DNA of 64,000 nt, taken from the NCBI RefSeq assembly GCF_004798865.1, contig NW_025336479.1:7642485-7706484 (forward strand), in the 5' to 3' direction. The notes under the pieces were generated by a model. The model made no database searches. It was not told the origin of the DNA and saw only the letters and a program-made list of their open reading frames with translations. Position numbers and translations under genes: made by a program. The DNA comes from Varanus komodoensis. Lineage: Eukaryota; Chordata; Lepidosauria; Squamata; Varanidae. This document shows, one piece after another, positions 1 through 11,862 of this stretch (positions are counted from its first letter, which is position 1; every line of letters begins with the position of its first letter).

Positions 1-900
1 ATGCAAAGGGTTGGTGTTTAGATGCTCTCAGAATTTGTAGAGACTTATTTTCTGTATGTTGAAAATATTGTTAGCAGTATTTTGTGTATTTTTGTGGACT
101 CACCCTTCCCTCTGTTTTGCTCTCACGATCCTAAAGTCACTCAGTCGCCTGTGTAATTATTGAATCGGTAGAATGTTGGTCCAAAGCAGAATGGGCAAGT
201 GAACATGCGCAGCTCATTTTCCAGGAAGGCTCCCTGTGTCTCTTGTTGCAATGGGTCCTTATTATTACATGCAGAGCGGCAGGTTTTGGATGCTGTCAGA
301 GTTTCCTCTCATTCTTACCCCCAGAATTACCTGGCACTTCTTACTTTTAAGCAATAAATATGTAAACTGAATTAGGTACAGTAGTGCTGCTTTTCAGTTG
401 TAACTTCTGAGTAGGCTTTCAGAGGATAGCTTCTTTTCAGATGTGCTGCTCAATCTGAGTAAACCATTCTGCCTTATTTCTGGGTAGATGTGTATTATTA
501 GCCCCACTCTGCTCTGTAGGAATGCTTTGTGTCCTCTTTTCAATGAGCTATGATTAGGATTAGGATTATATGTGGCTGGGTGGATGCCCTGTCCCCTTTG
601 CATTGCCCTTATGATCTTACAGTCACTCTATTCTCTGTGGAATGGGAGTTGTTGCAAAATAAGAGAAGGTAAGTCCAAAGGAGTACTTTTGTGTGGTTGT
701 GTGGATGCTTCCCACCTTTACATTTACGAGTTCATGTGCTTCGGTTTACCTTTGCTATGATATGGGCTGCTTGGGATTTATAGGACTGCTTTGCCTGTGG
801 TGACCCCTTCACTTATCAACAGCAGCAATGGACATTAGCTGCCCCTGACTTTGTAGTGTGGCATTCTCCTCCTATTATTTATGTAGGAAAGGGATCCAGC
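1..900. repeat. Weak, degenerate direct repetition
   Basis: Two short segments recur at different spacings. 'tgtttagatgctctcagaat' near 17 resembles 'ttttggatgctgtcagagtt' near 284. 'gctctcacgatcctaaagtc', 'actca' near 118 resembles 'gcccttatgatcttacagtc', 'actct' near 605, with a related 'gtggatgc..ccc' lead-in near 573 and 697. They may be parts of one diverged repeat. No gene is visible here. Confidence 0.3.
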
Positions 901-2739
901 TTAAAGGACCCAGTTGGATCTGTTGAAAGTCGTATATTCTCCCTGCCTTGATCTGGCTGCTGTTACTTGCAGTACTTGACTTGCAGTATAGATGCCTGAA
1001 GATCAAGAATCTCACCTTAAGCCTAAAACTGTTCTTATAGTGTCAGGCTTTCTGCCATCTTCTGCAGCAAAACAGCCAATATCACCTAATCAATGAAATT
1101 GTTGAAGAAATTGTATAACACTGTATTGCATTTCTTCTTTGTGTTCTCTGTGCATCACATATATGGGCTGTGCTATCCTTGCTGTCAGCAGATTGAGGTG
1201 CACTTTCACACGTGGGAATAAGCAGTATGGAGTTGTAGGAGTTGTTAACACCAAACCTTTTGGTCCCTTACTACATCAGGGTTGTGAAGAGTTCTTTTCA
1301 TCTTGAAAATACCACCTGCTGTCCTCATTACTGTTAATCCTCTGTGTTGTTATTAACAATTATATACTGCTTTATTTGCTAATGAGACAGCAGTGTGGTG
1401 CTTGGTGAAGTATTCCTGACAGGAGTTAAGACTACCCGTGGAAGAGCAATTGCCACTGTTCTGCCATTTAGAAATGAACAAAATCATACATATGTAGATC
1501 TCTGATAAAGAAAATAGCAACACATCTTACAGACTGAATATTTGATCATTAAACAGACAGAGTAGATATTTAATTCTTGGAGTGGTAAGACAGTATTTTC
1601 TAATAATTGGTAGCCAGATGTCAAGATTTTTCAGACCAAATAGTTTTAATGCGGTCTCTGTGTGTCAGTTTTAAATGAATCTGTTCTGTGTTCCATTCAT
1701 ACAGCAGTTCTGTATTTATCAGCCATGCCAATGAGTGCTTGTTTATAAGTGTACAGTTAAAAGTGCTATAAGTTCTTGAAGAACTGCCAGCAAAACATCC
1801 ATTTATCTTCTCTACAGCATCTTGTTTCTTGTTATAGTCAGAATGTATATTGATGTTACCAAGAAGACACATGACAACCCATTTCAGCCAGAGCTATTTT
1901 TTCTTCAGAAAAACCAAATGGGCTTGATTTCAAGTAATCCTTTCTTTTTTGAAATAGATGCATTTTTTCCTGGAGTGATCTTTTACAAGGTACATTAGCA
2001 GCTTGAGAAAGTAAGTCCTCTGTTTATTAAATCGTGCAGGAGACAAAACAGTTTCTTGGAAGTGTTTCCTTTTACAAAAATATTTGAGGAATGGTTTTGC
2101 CCAGTCAGACTGAGCTAATAACTGTGGGTTGGGGGAGTTGCACACAAACCAGGCATCTGCCCTATATTACTTGGCACTTAGTGACAGGAACAGCTTGGGT
2201 CTATGGCTGTTTCTATCAAAACTTCTGAAAAGTCCTAGGCAGTTGAAGTGGGGTAGGTGGAGTGCAGCCTCCTTAATCCTGGCTGTCTCCACTCTGACAT
2301 TAAAAGTTTTTCTCATTGTAAGCAAGTTTCTTTATGGATAAAACCAATCAAGATCAACTGCATGTGTCTAAAGATTAAAACACTTTCTATAGTATGCTCA
2401 GTTTCTGTGATTGCATTTAGGTTTTATGAACAAGAACTTGTGTTAGCCTTTACTCTTTAGTGAAAACTTTCATGATAAAAGGATGTCAGGCAGTGTTTAA
2501 AAATAAACATTCAGTGCCCTCTTGTATGTGATTATTTAGTAAATCTTTAGATAAGCTTGTATAGGATTGCACACATTATTGGAAGCTTTATTTCTGCTAA
2601 ACTACCCTCTGGTTGGGTGTGTGGCTAGGAAAGGGTGATTGATTTTTATTTCACTTTTATTACAAGAAAAGTGGCACTTAGTGTCGCTTACATATATGAC
2701 TGTATGATATGATATATGTATGATAAATATCTGATATAT

Positions 2740-2962
2740 TTATATATCTGTATCTCCTGCCTTTTTGCCCGACAGAAGCTCAAGGGGGCTTACATAACCC
2801 CCCTTTCCATTTTATCCTCTTATAAACAACCTGTGAGGTGGGTTAGTCTGAGAGTCAGTGACTCAAGTTACCCAATGAGCCTCATGGCTGAGAGGGAACT
2901 AGAACCCAGAGCTCCCAAGTCCCATCCCAGCTCTGTAACGGCTATGACTGGTTTTCTCTGCT
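2740..2962 (-). mobile_element. MIR-like/CORE-type tRNA-derived SINE, antisense
   Basis: The plus strand carries the reverse complement of a common reptile tRNA-derived SINE: 'tatctcctgcctttttgccc' tail, 'aagctcaagggggcttac', 'aacctgtgaggtgggttag', 'gagcctcatggctgagag' and 'ctcccaagtcccatccca'. The head lies towards 2962 and the tail towards 2740. It is related to the forward copy at 44140-44345. Confidence 0.7.
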
Positions 2963-3009
2963 AATCTACTTTGCAAAAGATCACTCAAGGAGAAAATGCA
3001 GCTGTTTCA

Positions 3010-3335
3010 AAAAATGAAGCTTGATTAAAATAATACAACAAATGCATTAAAACTCAATTTAGTGATGCAACAATAGCAGAATAAAGGCAACATCTAACAA
3101 AACAGATCCACCGACACACCAAAGAAAGGCTTGCTTGAATAAAAAGTTCCTTACCTGCCAATGGAAGGACAGCATAAAGGATGCCAATGTCGCTTCCTCT
3201 GGCAGGGTGTTCCACAGCCTGGGAGTGTCCATGGGAAAAACCTTTCACTGCCACCAAATGCACCTATAAAGGCAGAAGTCAGAAAAGATAATCTCTGAAG
3301 ATCTTAAGACTCAGACAGGCTTATGTGAGACAAAG
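3010..3335 (-). mobile_element. LINE 3' region fragment A (CR1/L2 clade), antisense
   Basis: The plus strand reads GGCTTGCTTGAATAAAAAG, then TTCCTTACCTGCCAATGG, followed by a stretch resembling 'cagggtgttccacagcctggg' and 'aagatcttaagac'. This is the antisense form of the 3' untranslated part of the same LINE group. It abuts fragment B but repeats an overlapping family region, so it looks like a third, 5'-truncated copy. The boundary near 3010 is approximate. Confidence 0.6.
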
Positions 3336-3337
3336 TG

Positions 3338-5056
3338 ATCTTTCAGAATTATTTCTTCTATTTCTATATTGCCTAATAGCCAAAGTGTTCTGGGGAGTTT
3401 ATGGCAATCTAAACCATAAAATGCAACATGACAAGATACAATATGAACAGTTAACACTACTATATAAAAATAAAAATCCAAACCAAAATGAAATCTTGCA
3501 GCAATCAAATATTTATAATGTGCAAACAGATTTAAAACAGAAACTGATAGAATAAAATCCCTGGGAAAATAAGCTGCTCTTTTTGGCTCCAAAAAGAGAA
3601 CAATGGAGACACAGACGAGCCTCTGGGAACCTCATTCCACACCTTAATAGCTGCCCATCTCACAGCCATTGTGCACTCTGTGAAAGGCCACTGAGGACAG
3701 TCTTAGGATTTTGACCTAACATTAAACACCCAGGTATATATGGGTGATACATTCCTTCAAATAACCTAGCCTAAGACAGTTTAGGGTGTTTAATGCTAAA
3801 ACCAGAACATGGAAGTAGGCCTAGGAATGGACTCACAACCAGTGCAGATGGGAAGGTATTGTTGCATTGCGTGCCCAGACCCCACTAACACTCTCACTAA
3901 AGTTTCCAGACTCTTTTCATGGGCAATCCCACATACGATGGATTGCAATGATCCAGATGAGATGTTGTCAGGGCATGGATGTTCGTAGCCATGCTCGCTC
4001 TGTCCAGATAGGGATGTGGTTGGTATATTAGACTAATCTGATGAAAGGTGATCTGTGCCAAAGTATCCACCTGTGCCTCCAGTAACAATATTCAAAGGCA
4101 ACTTCAAATGGTGGACCTGGTCCTGTCAGGGGATTGCAGCTTATTCTAGAACAGGTTGAACATTACTTAGCCAGGCAGATGAATAACCCACTAACAAGTA
4201 TCTCTGTCTTATTTGGATTGAGTCTCAGTTTATTGGCCTTCATACCAGTGCATTACTCTCCTTAGGCACTGATTCAAACCAGCTGCTACCTCACCATGCC
4301 ATAATGAACAAGAGAGACAGAGCTGAGTGTCATCCGCACACTGATGATGCTTAAGTCTACATCTCTGGATAACCTTCGACTGCAGTGTCATGTAGATGTT
4401 GAACATCACGGGGAATAGAATGTAGCCCTGCAGTGTAATTTCCAGGCACAGAGTGATAATGCCCCAGTCACCTTCTGGAATTAGCAATCTAAGTAGGAGC
4501 GGAGCAATGCAGTGCTTCCAATACCCAACCCAGACAACCTATTCAGACAGATACTGTGGCTATTTTATTTATTGATGTATTATTAAATTTATATTCCACA
4601 ACCAGTAGTCTAATGGACTTCAATGGTAATTGCCAGCAAAGGTAATCTAGCAGGCAAACAAGGCAGTTTCCATTTTTAAAACAAGCCCGAACCCAAACTG
4701 AAATGGTTCTAGATAATGTATTTCATTCAAAAGTGCTTGGATTCAACTGGCAACCATCTGCTCAAAAACTTTGTTCAGCAAGGGCATAGTGTCTCCTGGC
4801 CTACAGTAGTTAATATTATTTAGTTCCAGTTTAGGGTTTTTCAAGATTGGCCGAATCACTGACTCTTTTAGAGAAGTCAAGCATGCAGGTTGTCTACCAG
4901 AGTCAGACAAGCACCTTGTCTGCATTCTCAGGCTTCAATGACTTAAACTCTTCTAATAAAATTAAACCAGATGGGGCTATGGAAACCTCTGCTAAAGCAG
5001 CTGTACTAATTCTGTCCACTGAGCAATTTTTTTCACCAAAGTGCCACGCAAACTAA
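3338..5056 (-). mobile_element. CR1/L2-clade LINE fragment B, RT to 3' end
   Basis: This is a second antisense copy of the same LINE type lying directly beyond fragment C. On the minus strand it runs from the RT start (about 5056) through 4925-4743 (LKESVIRPILKNPKLELNN, PLLNKVFEQMVAS) and a degraded block 2 at about 4740-4600. At 4487-4230 it shows GYILFPVMFNIYM and the catalytic box, where the usual Tyr of YADD is Cys (QCADDTQLCL). The C-terminal block is at 4088-3897 (HALTTSHLDHCNPSYVGLP). The 3' region ends near 3340 with the reverse complement of the family terminus (CCCAGAACACTTTGGCTAT, then TAGGCAATATAGAAAT). There are numerous stops. Fragments B and C overlap in family coordinates, so they are separate insertions, not one broken element. 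Confidence 0.82.
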
Positions 5057-5059
5057 TTG

Positions 5060-6240
5060 GAATGTGCAACTGGGGCTTCCTCTATCTCTCTTTTTGGCCT
5101 TGATTGTAGCAGGCCATGAACCACTTGGAAAAGTTCTGCTGGATGAACTTAGAAGATGTGATGGTGGTTCTAAGATGTATGTAAGTCATAACCAGTACTT
5201 CCAGTTCTGCCAGAAACAGACCAGTGAAGCAGCCACTGCATATGCTGAAATAAATGAGCCATGTGCTTTCTGTAACTAGTCTTGGTCAACAGTCTAACCT
5301 CAGCATCCTGGACTAGCTGACATTTCCAAACAGTTTTCAAAGCCAGCTCTGCATTATAGTCATCCAAACAGGATGTAACTCAAGCATGCTTGACCATGGA
5401 TAGGTCAGATTTATCTAGAAAGGCATGCAGTTGGCTTACTAGCTTCAGCTTTGCAAATGCTATTCATCTCTCTTGCCAAAACCAGCACATCTAGGTGCAA
5501 AGCTGATCCCAAGAGCATAGCCAGACTGTGAACCTGAGTCTGGGGGAGTGTAATTCAATCCATAACCACACCTGAAGCCAGACTGAAATTCATCCATATA
5601 ATACACATCATCCAGAAATCCCTGGAGCTGAGAAATTGCCACACACTGCAGCATCTTGCTCAAGAATAGAATATTAGAGACCAAAGGGAAATTATCCAAT
5701 ATGGCGGGGTTCAGGGAAAGATATTTAAACAGAGGTCTTGCTGCCACCTCTTTTAAACAAGGCAGAATCACAACTTGTCATAAACAGGAGTGTACTGCAA
5801 CCCAAGACAGTTCCCTCTCCCTCAGCTGCTTTGACAAGTCAGAAAGGCAAGGAGCCAGCACACAAGTGGTATGTTTCGCTTCTTCACAGATCCGGTCCAC
5901 GTCTTGAGGCTCTATAAATTCAAAAGTATCCCCTGCAACTGAATAAACACACAGAAGGTAAACAGACAAGGGAAAGAAGAATGAGTTATCTCCACCAGCC
6001 CTGTGTCAGCTGTAGCATACAACAGAGCATGAATATGAGCAACTGCAAACTGTTGCACAGATTGGTCATACTGAGCTATGGAGTGGTCTAATTTTTCTTC
6101 TTGTGGGCCACAGTGTAATAGGCCTCTGACCATCCAAAAAGCTCTACTGGTAATTCTCTGCAGATGCAGTGTTGCTGAAGATGTACAAATTCTTGCTGCC
6201 ATCCTTACCTCAGAGAAAGTTTAAAAGTGAGTTCTAGCCT
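5060..6240 (-). mobile_element. CR1/L2-clade LINE fragment C, reverse transcriptase with internal deletion
   Basis: Read on the minus strand, 6202-5912 gives the linker before the RT (for example MVRGLLHCGPQEEKLDHSIA). Then 5969-5778 gives the RT start (FEFIEPQDVDRICEEAKHTT) and 5771-5460 gives LKEVAARPL, LDNFPLVSNILFLSKM and LQGFLDDVYYMDEFQSGFR, which are RT blocks 1-2 of CR1/L2-type LINEs. Immediately afterwards the frame jumps to post-RT sequence, and 5367-5170 gives the C-terminal LALKTVWKCQLVQDAEVRLL block. RT blocks 3-7, including the YADD site, are missing, so this copy has lost its catalytic core by internal deletion besides many stops. The upstream edge is approximate; family-like sequence may extend to about 6430. 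I see no poly-A or target duplication. Confidence 0.82.
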
Positions 6241-6322
6241 GCATTCAGTTGGACTCATTCTGAGTTTTCCACTACCATCTCTGTAGTTGATCTCTCATTT
6301 GTTTCATTGTCTACAACACTCT

Positions 6323-6338
6323 GGGGGGGGGGGGGGGG
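6323..6338. repeat. Poly-G run (16)
   Basis: Uninterrupted G; its length may be unreliable. Confidence 0.9.
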
Positions 6339-7392
6339 AACCAAACTGGAGACTCGTTTGGCTTCACTTTGTGGAAGAAGGCAATCAGAAATGATCTTAT
6401 CTACCACCTGAGCTATTCTACCCAGGTCATTTCTCCATCAGAGTTGGCCTGACTTTGGGCTGCTTCACACATCTTCCTACAAGCAAAAATGTGTGTCCAA
6501 GAAAGCATGGATACTATCAGTTAAGTTTGACACATTTCTTTTGTTCTGTGTGCATGGTTTTAGAAGATGACATATGCAGCATGGGTTCTTGAAATCTTCA
6601 AAACTTCCGTCAGCTTGCAAGTCTGGGACTGGGTTCAAAAAACACAGCAACTCATTGTGGAATATTGCAGGTACCATTTTGAAAGAGAATGGGATGCAAT
6701 TCATATGCCCCTCTAAGTTGATTTTAAAAGTGAAATAATTCGTTGTGGGCTAGGTATAGGCGTAGCTTGGTGTCCAAACCAGTCTGCACTGATTCAGCTG
6801 CTGTGGCACACTGGACTAGATAAGACAGTCACCTGGACTGCTTGTCCATCCAAACAATGGAAATAACAGGTATAAATAGCTCATTATAAATCACCGGCAT
6901 TCTTATCTTACTAAAATTTACACAGAAAATGCTTCTTTACACTTACTTGGTACCTCTGAAAAGTTGGAATTGTATTTTCTAAACTACTGATCAGTGACAA
7001 TGTCTGCTCTTTGTGAAACTTAAGTCTTTTAACACCAGGATCTTCAAAGACAATAAAAATTCCAACCTTCATTTATCTATTCCCATGTGAAGAATTATTG
7101 TAACATATATTGTATCATTCCATGGGAAATTCTTTGGGTTAATAGTTTCATTTATGCACAGTTGTCTGAGGTCAATTTTCTATTTTGCAGTTGTCAAACA
7201 GCTGCCAAATTAAGCAGCTATACTCTGAAAGTTCATTTACATTTTATGCCATTCTTGGGGTGTCTGCTTCATATCTTAATATAACTAATGATTTAGCTGC
7301 AGATCTCAGTCATCCATCCCCACTTGTTTCCTGCACATGTTCGCACCCTTTGTTCTTTGAGTGTTTAGCAAGTAGGCTTGTTTCTTGTCAAA

Positions 7393-7394
<2 letters not shown>

Positions 7395-7429
<35 letters not shown>
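7395..7429. repeat. (CT)n microsatellite flanking the assembly gap
   Basis: A pure CT repeat that runs into the N block. Confidence 0.97.
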
Positions 7430-7529
7430 NNNNNNNNNNNNNNNNNNNNNNNNNNNNNNNNNNNNNNNNNNNNNNNNNNNNNNNNNNNNNNNNNNNNNNN
7501 NNNNNNNNNNNNNNNNNNNNNNNNNNNNN
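7430..7529. other. Assembly gap, 100 N
   Basis: Exactly 100 N between a CT tract and a TG tract, so the number is a placeholder and the true length is unknown. Apparent open frames crossing it are artefacts. Confidence 0.99.

Positions 7530-7572
<43 letters not shown>
7530..7572. repeat. (TG)n microsatellite flanking the assembly gap
   Basis: A pure TG repeat that starts immediately after the N block. Confidence 0.97.
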
Positions 7573-7574
<2 letters not shown>

Positions 7575-8839
7575 GGGTTGGTCATTTTAGAAGACAACAT
7601 TATCAACTAAAAAGAAAACCAAAATGAAAGGGATAGTACTTGTAATCAATCTGGTAATGTATCACTGAGGAGCGTGTTAGGGGCGTTCTAGAGGGGAAAG
7701 GGAGAAATTAACATCTGTGAAATACCCACTATTCTTTGGATTTACTAATTGAGCAATATAATTATTGTGTATTATCCAGCATTTCACTTTTTAAAGTATG
7801 TTGTATGGTTCTTTTATAGAAAGTATACACTGAAAGGTGAAGTATCTCTGCAATTAAGGGACCCTTTTTAAATTAAAGTATCAAAGGATTTCATTTTTAC
7901 TTAGACTAAAGTACATTTCATTTGTGGTTTTGTATCATTTTTCTTATTTAACTTAAGTTTACTCATGTGGTTGAAATGTGCAGGATTTTTTAAAAGTTGT
8001 GATATGATCAAAGGAATATCTCTTTACATGCCATTGATGTCTTACTACAAAGTAGTCAAATAGCCTGAGGTTACCATCTACCTTATAAAAATTCCTTAAA
8101 GACAGGTAGGACCTTTGGGTGTTAAATGGATGCTTTAGAGCTCAGTACATTTTCTGAAGTGGGAAGTAATAGAGATACATTTACAAGCCCTGCCATTCAA
8201 GGTAGTGCTATGCCTTGAGGGGCTCTTTTACAAAGATAGCCCTGAGGTACAGACACTAGGGAAAGCTTGTGAAGCTGTGCATCATGCCAAAAAATGCTTC
8301 AGTAGCATTAATTCCCTAACCCAATCAAGGACTTGATTAACCTTTCCACAAGTTGTGCATGAACATGTTCTTTGTTAATAAAAGCTACTCCCGAGAGGGT
8401 ACACTGTTCCAAGATCAGGAAGCTGTATCCAAACATGCTGACCAAAGTCACAATCAATGCAGGTGGAATACAATGTGTGTTTTCTTTTACTTTTTTACAA
8501 TACGGGATTGACTTTTACTTTTTCTCTCTCTACTGTTATCTGATCAAACTAAGAAACTGCAGAAATCATATAAAGCTGCAGTGATGGTGTAACAATGTGA
8601 AACTACGTGATCACAAGCACCTCCAGCTAAATCAGTGCTGGGGGGTGGGGTCCTTTCCCCTCAAAAGCTTTTTCCCCTTTCCTGAAGAGCCTTGCATCAG
8701 TTTTAATGAAAATCAACTTTTTTAATTTTGCGAATGAAGATTTCAGTTTTTCCAAACTTGTGGGGTTGACCCTAGCATGTTCATTCAATCAGCAAGAGCA
8801 TTCTTTGAGCATAATCTCACAACAGGTCTGCTGGCAAAA

Positions 8840-8853
8840 GGGGGGGGGGGGGG
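8840..8853. repeat. Poly-G run (14)
   Basis: Uninterrupted G; its length may be unreliable. Confidence 0.9.
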
Positions 8854-8939
8854 ATGCTTTCTCCCCTCATACTTTTGAGCTCAATTCATAGTTTTTTCAG
8901 TAAAGCCGTACATGGCTTAGAATTTCAATACCTGAAGGC

Positions 8940-9310
8940 ATGTCTCTCCCCATCAGAGCCTGCTTGTTGACTGTGCTCAACATCTGAGGTGCTTCTCCAA
9001 GTGCCTTCTCAGAGGGAGGGTCCAAAGATGGTGCCTTCTCAGTGGCTGGAATGCTCTCTCCACTGAGGCCTGCCTGGCACCAATATTGTCATCTTTTCAC
9101 TGCCGTGTCAAGATTTTCCTCTGCTCCCAAGCATGTGACAACATGCTATAAGGTTCTTAATGAGTCCTAGGTTTTAATGTGGATTGGTTTAAATTTGCCT
9201 TGTATTTGCACCTTTGTTTTATATTATCGATCTTTAGGGGTTTGATCTTTGTGAACTGCACCGTGAGCTTTCATTATTGAGTTGAATAGAAATACTGCAC
9301 TAGACTCTGA
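8940..9310 (+). mobile_element. CR1/L2-clade LINE 3' end
   Basis: Contains 'ggctggaatgctctctccac', then 'gaggcctgcctggcaccaat', 'caagattttcctctgctccc' and the terminal 'gaactgcaccgtgagctttc'. These are the last coding bases and 3' untranslated terminus of a LINE group common in squamates. The copy is strongly 5'-truncated and diverged. Confidence 0.65.
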
Positions 9311-11831
9311 CTCTATCATGGCCAGTCAGAAGCAGTGTGCACAGTAGGTTGGCTGTGCAGAGCACTTAGTTACTTACTATACTTAACACCAAATGCAGCC
9401 TTTGTAACCTTGTTTGAGTTAAAGGACTTAACAAAAGTCTCATATAAACATTGCTGTAGGAACAGCATAAAACAACAAATACAATCAGTAAACTTTTCAA
9501 TCTCCGTAAACAGCTCAATAAAAGAGTGGATAAAATTGAGCAGCAGAAAAGCCAACTTGATAACTTTACCGTTCATCAATTGATCTGCCAAAAGTCCAAA
9601 TAAACAGGGGAGATTTTCCCTGGCACCTAAAGGATGCTGCTGCTGATGTCCAGAAAAACTCCACTGGGACAGAGTGCCACAACTGGAATGCAGTTGTTGA
9701 ACCCCTTCATTAACTAGACATTCTTTGCCCCCAGATTCTCTTAACCAGGGTTGAAAACTTTATATTGCAAAGAAGTGATATTTTGCATAATTTGCACTCT
9801 GATGAAGGTCCAGCTGTTTGTTTTCATTGACTGTGGTAGGTAAACATAAATTGACAAGTTAGGGAACTAGAACGCATTTTAAAATAAATTTCAAATGGAT
9901 TAGCTCCCAATAAAATGCAGTTAGAAATTAAATGTTATGCTATGTGTTTTAGATTGTTTGTGACAACCTCTGCAGCATATTATGAACTACCTGCTTCCAA
10001 ATGTGTTTTTTCCTTCTGCTGCGTTTAACTACAATTCCAGACAAGCAAGTATGTGCTCTATAGCTGCCAGCAGAGAAATAGATGGGAAAAGGAAATCTGA
10101 GTTGGAACACAGTGATGTTAGCCCTTCCAATGTTAATTCAATAATTTGACCTCTCAGGAAACTGTGTGGGGTAAAATAACTGGATTTATTAATCACTGAA
10201 ATTAAGCCTAATAACAGGAATTTTTTTCTTATTCATATAGCTTGGCTGTGGAAAGACTTCAAATACATAAAGCAAACAAGAGGCTGATAAAACACTATTT
10301 TACGCAGATCATAAAGTTAATTATACAAATTTGTAGTAAAGGGTCTAAATTAAGAAATGTTGTTTTTATGGTATATTAGGTGGAATTATTTTAATGTGAA
10401 TGGTTTAGCCCAAGGAAACTGTGAAATTGATGCATAAATCTGCTCTGTTCCAGCACTAAGCATTTGAAATGCAATCTGTATGGGTTTAATGTCTGTGGGC
10501 CAGCATACTCGTTTTTGCATGAGGTCTAGGTGCTACTAATACTGCTGCAACAGGTGCATGTAATTTAACTGCAGAGCTAGTCAAAATATATTTAATCTGT
10601 CCATATTAAATGGAACCATGTGGGTCTATGACTAAAATTTTCAGTGAGGTATTTTCTTGCTTCCAGATTTTATTCCTGCCTTGAGGCAGCATGGATAATA
10701 AGTATTGTTGTTGTATCGATCTTTGCTTGCCTCTGTCCTTAAGGAAACTTCACTGGATATGGTTAGAAAGGCCAGTTTGTTAATCTTTCACATATTTGTT
10801 ACATGATAGTTGGTAGGTTTCATGAAAGAGGACATCTATTAAATGTAGCAGGAGTAAAATCATCTTGTAGTAGAGGGATAGAGCTTTTACCCAATGATTA
10901 CTCAACTTCTTAAAAGCCATCCTTTTGATTGTCCTGGTCTCAGCAACTGTTAGCATTGGTCATATCACCACCCAGAGAACTTAGATTATGGGTTGGTGTA
11001 AAGGTATACTTAAAATACATTTTTAAAAACTAATGGAAGGCAAAATAAAATGTCAAAGTACAAGGAGAAAAAAACAGCAGCAACATTGCAAATACAGTGT
11101 TTAAATGCTTTGAAGCATACATAGGGGGATTGATGGAGGACTAAAATAGGCTGGAGAAATGAGGGTCCTGGTGCAATACTGTGCCATGTCCTCAGGCTCG
11201 CAGAAGTCCATGCTTTTCCTTAAGCAGGAAGATGCATTCGGCCACGTCCAATTTTCTCTGAGCAGCTACCTGCTTTTGCAGTGAGAGTTCCTCTTTTCCT
11301 CATCTCCCTGCTGCTCTGCGCACAAACCCGAGCTCTGCCTTGAGGGTCCCTGGACCCCTGGACCTGATTTGTAGTATGCAGTGGTGGAAGAGAAAGCCAC
11401 TCCATCAGCAGGGTCCATTTTGCTGGTGGAATGATGGCATTGCATGCAACTTATAGCCCTGACTGCAACTGTGAATAGAAGTTGCCTTTTTCTTTTCGGT
11501 AATTTATCTCGTCCTTTTCATGAACTAAAAATGATATAACTGTAGCCAGAGTGAAGTATATGGCTGTGGAATGTGCAGATCCCTACTGTTGGTTAGAGTT
11601 GCTAGCATGGACATCATCACTCTAATTCATAGCAGCAGGCAAGTGGCTTTTGCTTCCTGACTAGGAACCTTCCAGGAAAAGTTTCATGGGTTGCATGGCT
11701 GGTCTTTGTAGATAAATAATTTTATATTGGCTGGTCTTGCAGATCAGTCAGTTTAAATAGAAGCAGGTAACAATTAGCATGAATATGCTGTGCTCCCCAG
11801 TGGTGCAAATGTGTGTATGTGTCTGTGTATA

Positions 11832-11862
11832 CAGAGAGAGAGAGGGAGGGAGAGAGAGAGAT
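11832..11862. repeat. (AG)n-rich microsatellite
   Basis: Imperfect AGAG/GGGAGG repeat. Confidence 0.85.

Noticed and set aside
4560-4600. An additional LINE 3' end inserted within fragment B ('attaaatttatattccac').
   Set aside because: RT-related translation continues close to both sides, so the resemblance may be chance in AT-rich sequence.
7185-7610. Open frames running through the gap with Leu-Ser and Cys-Val repeats.
   Set aside because: They are translations of CT and TG microsatellites and of the N block.
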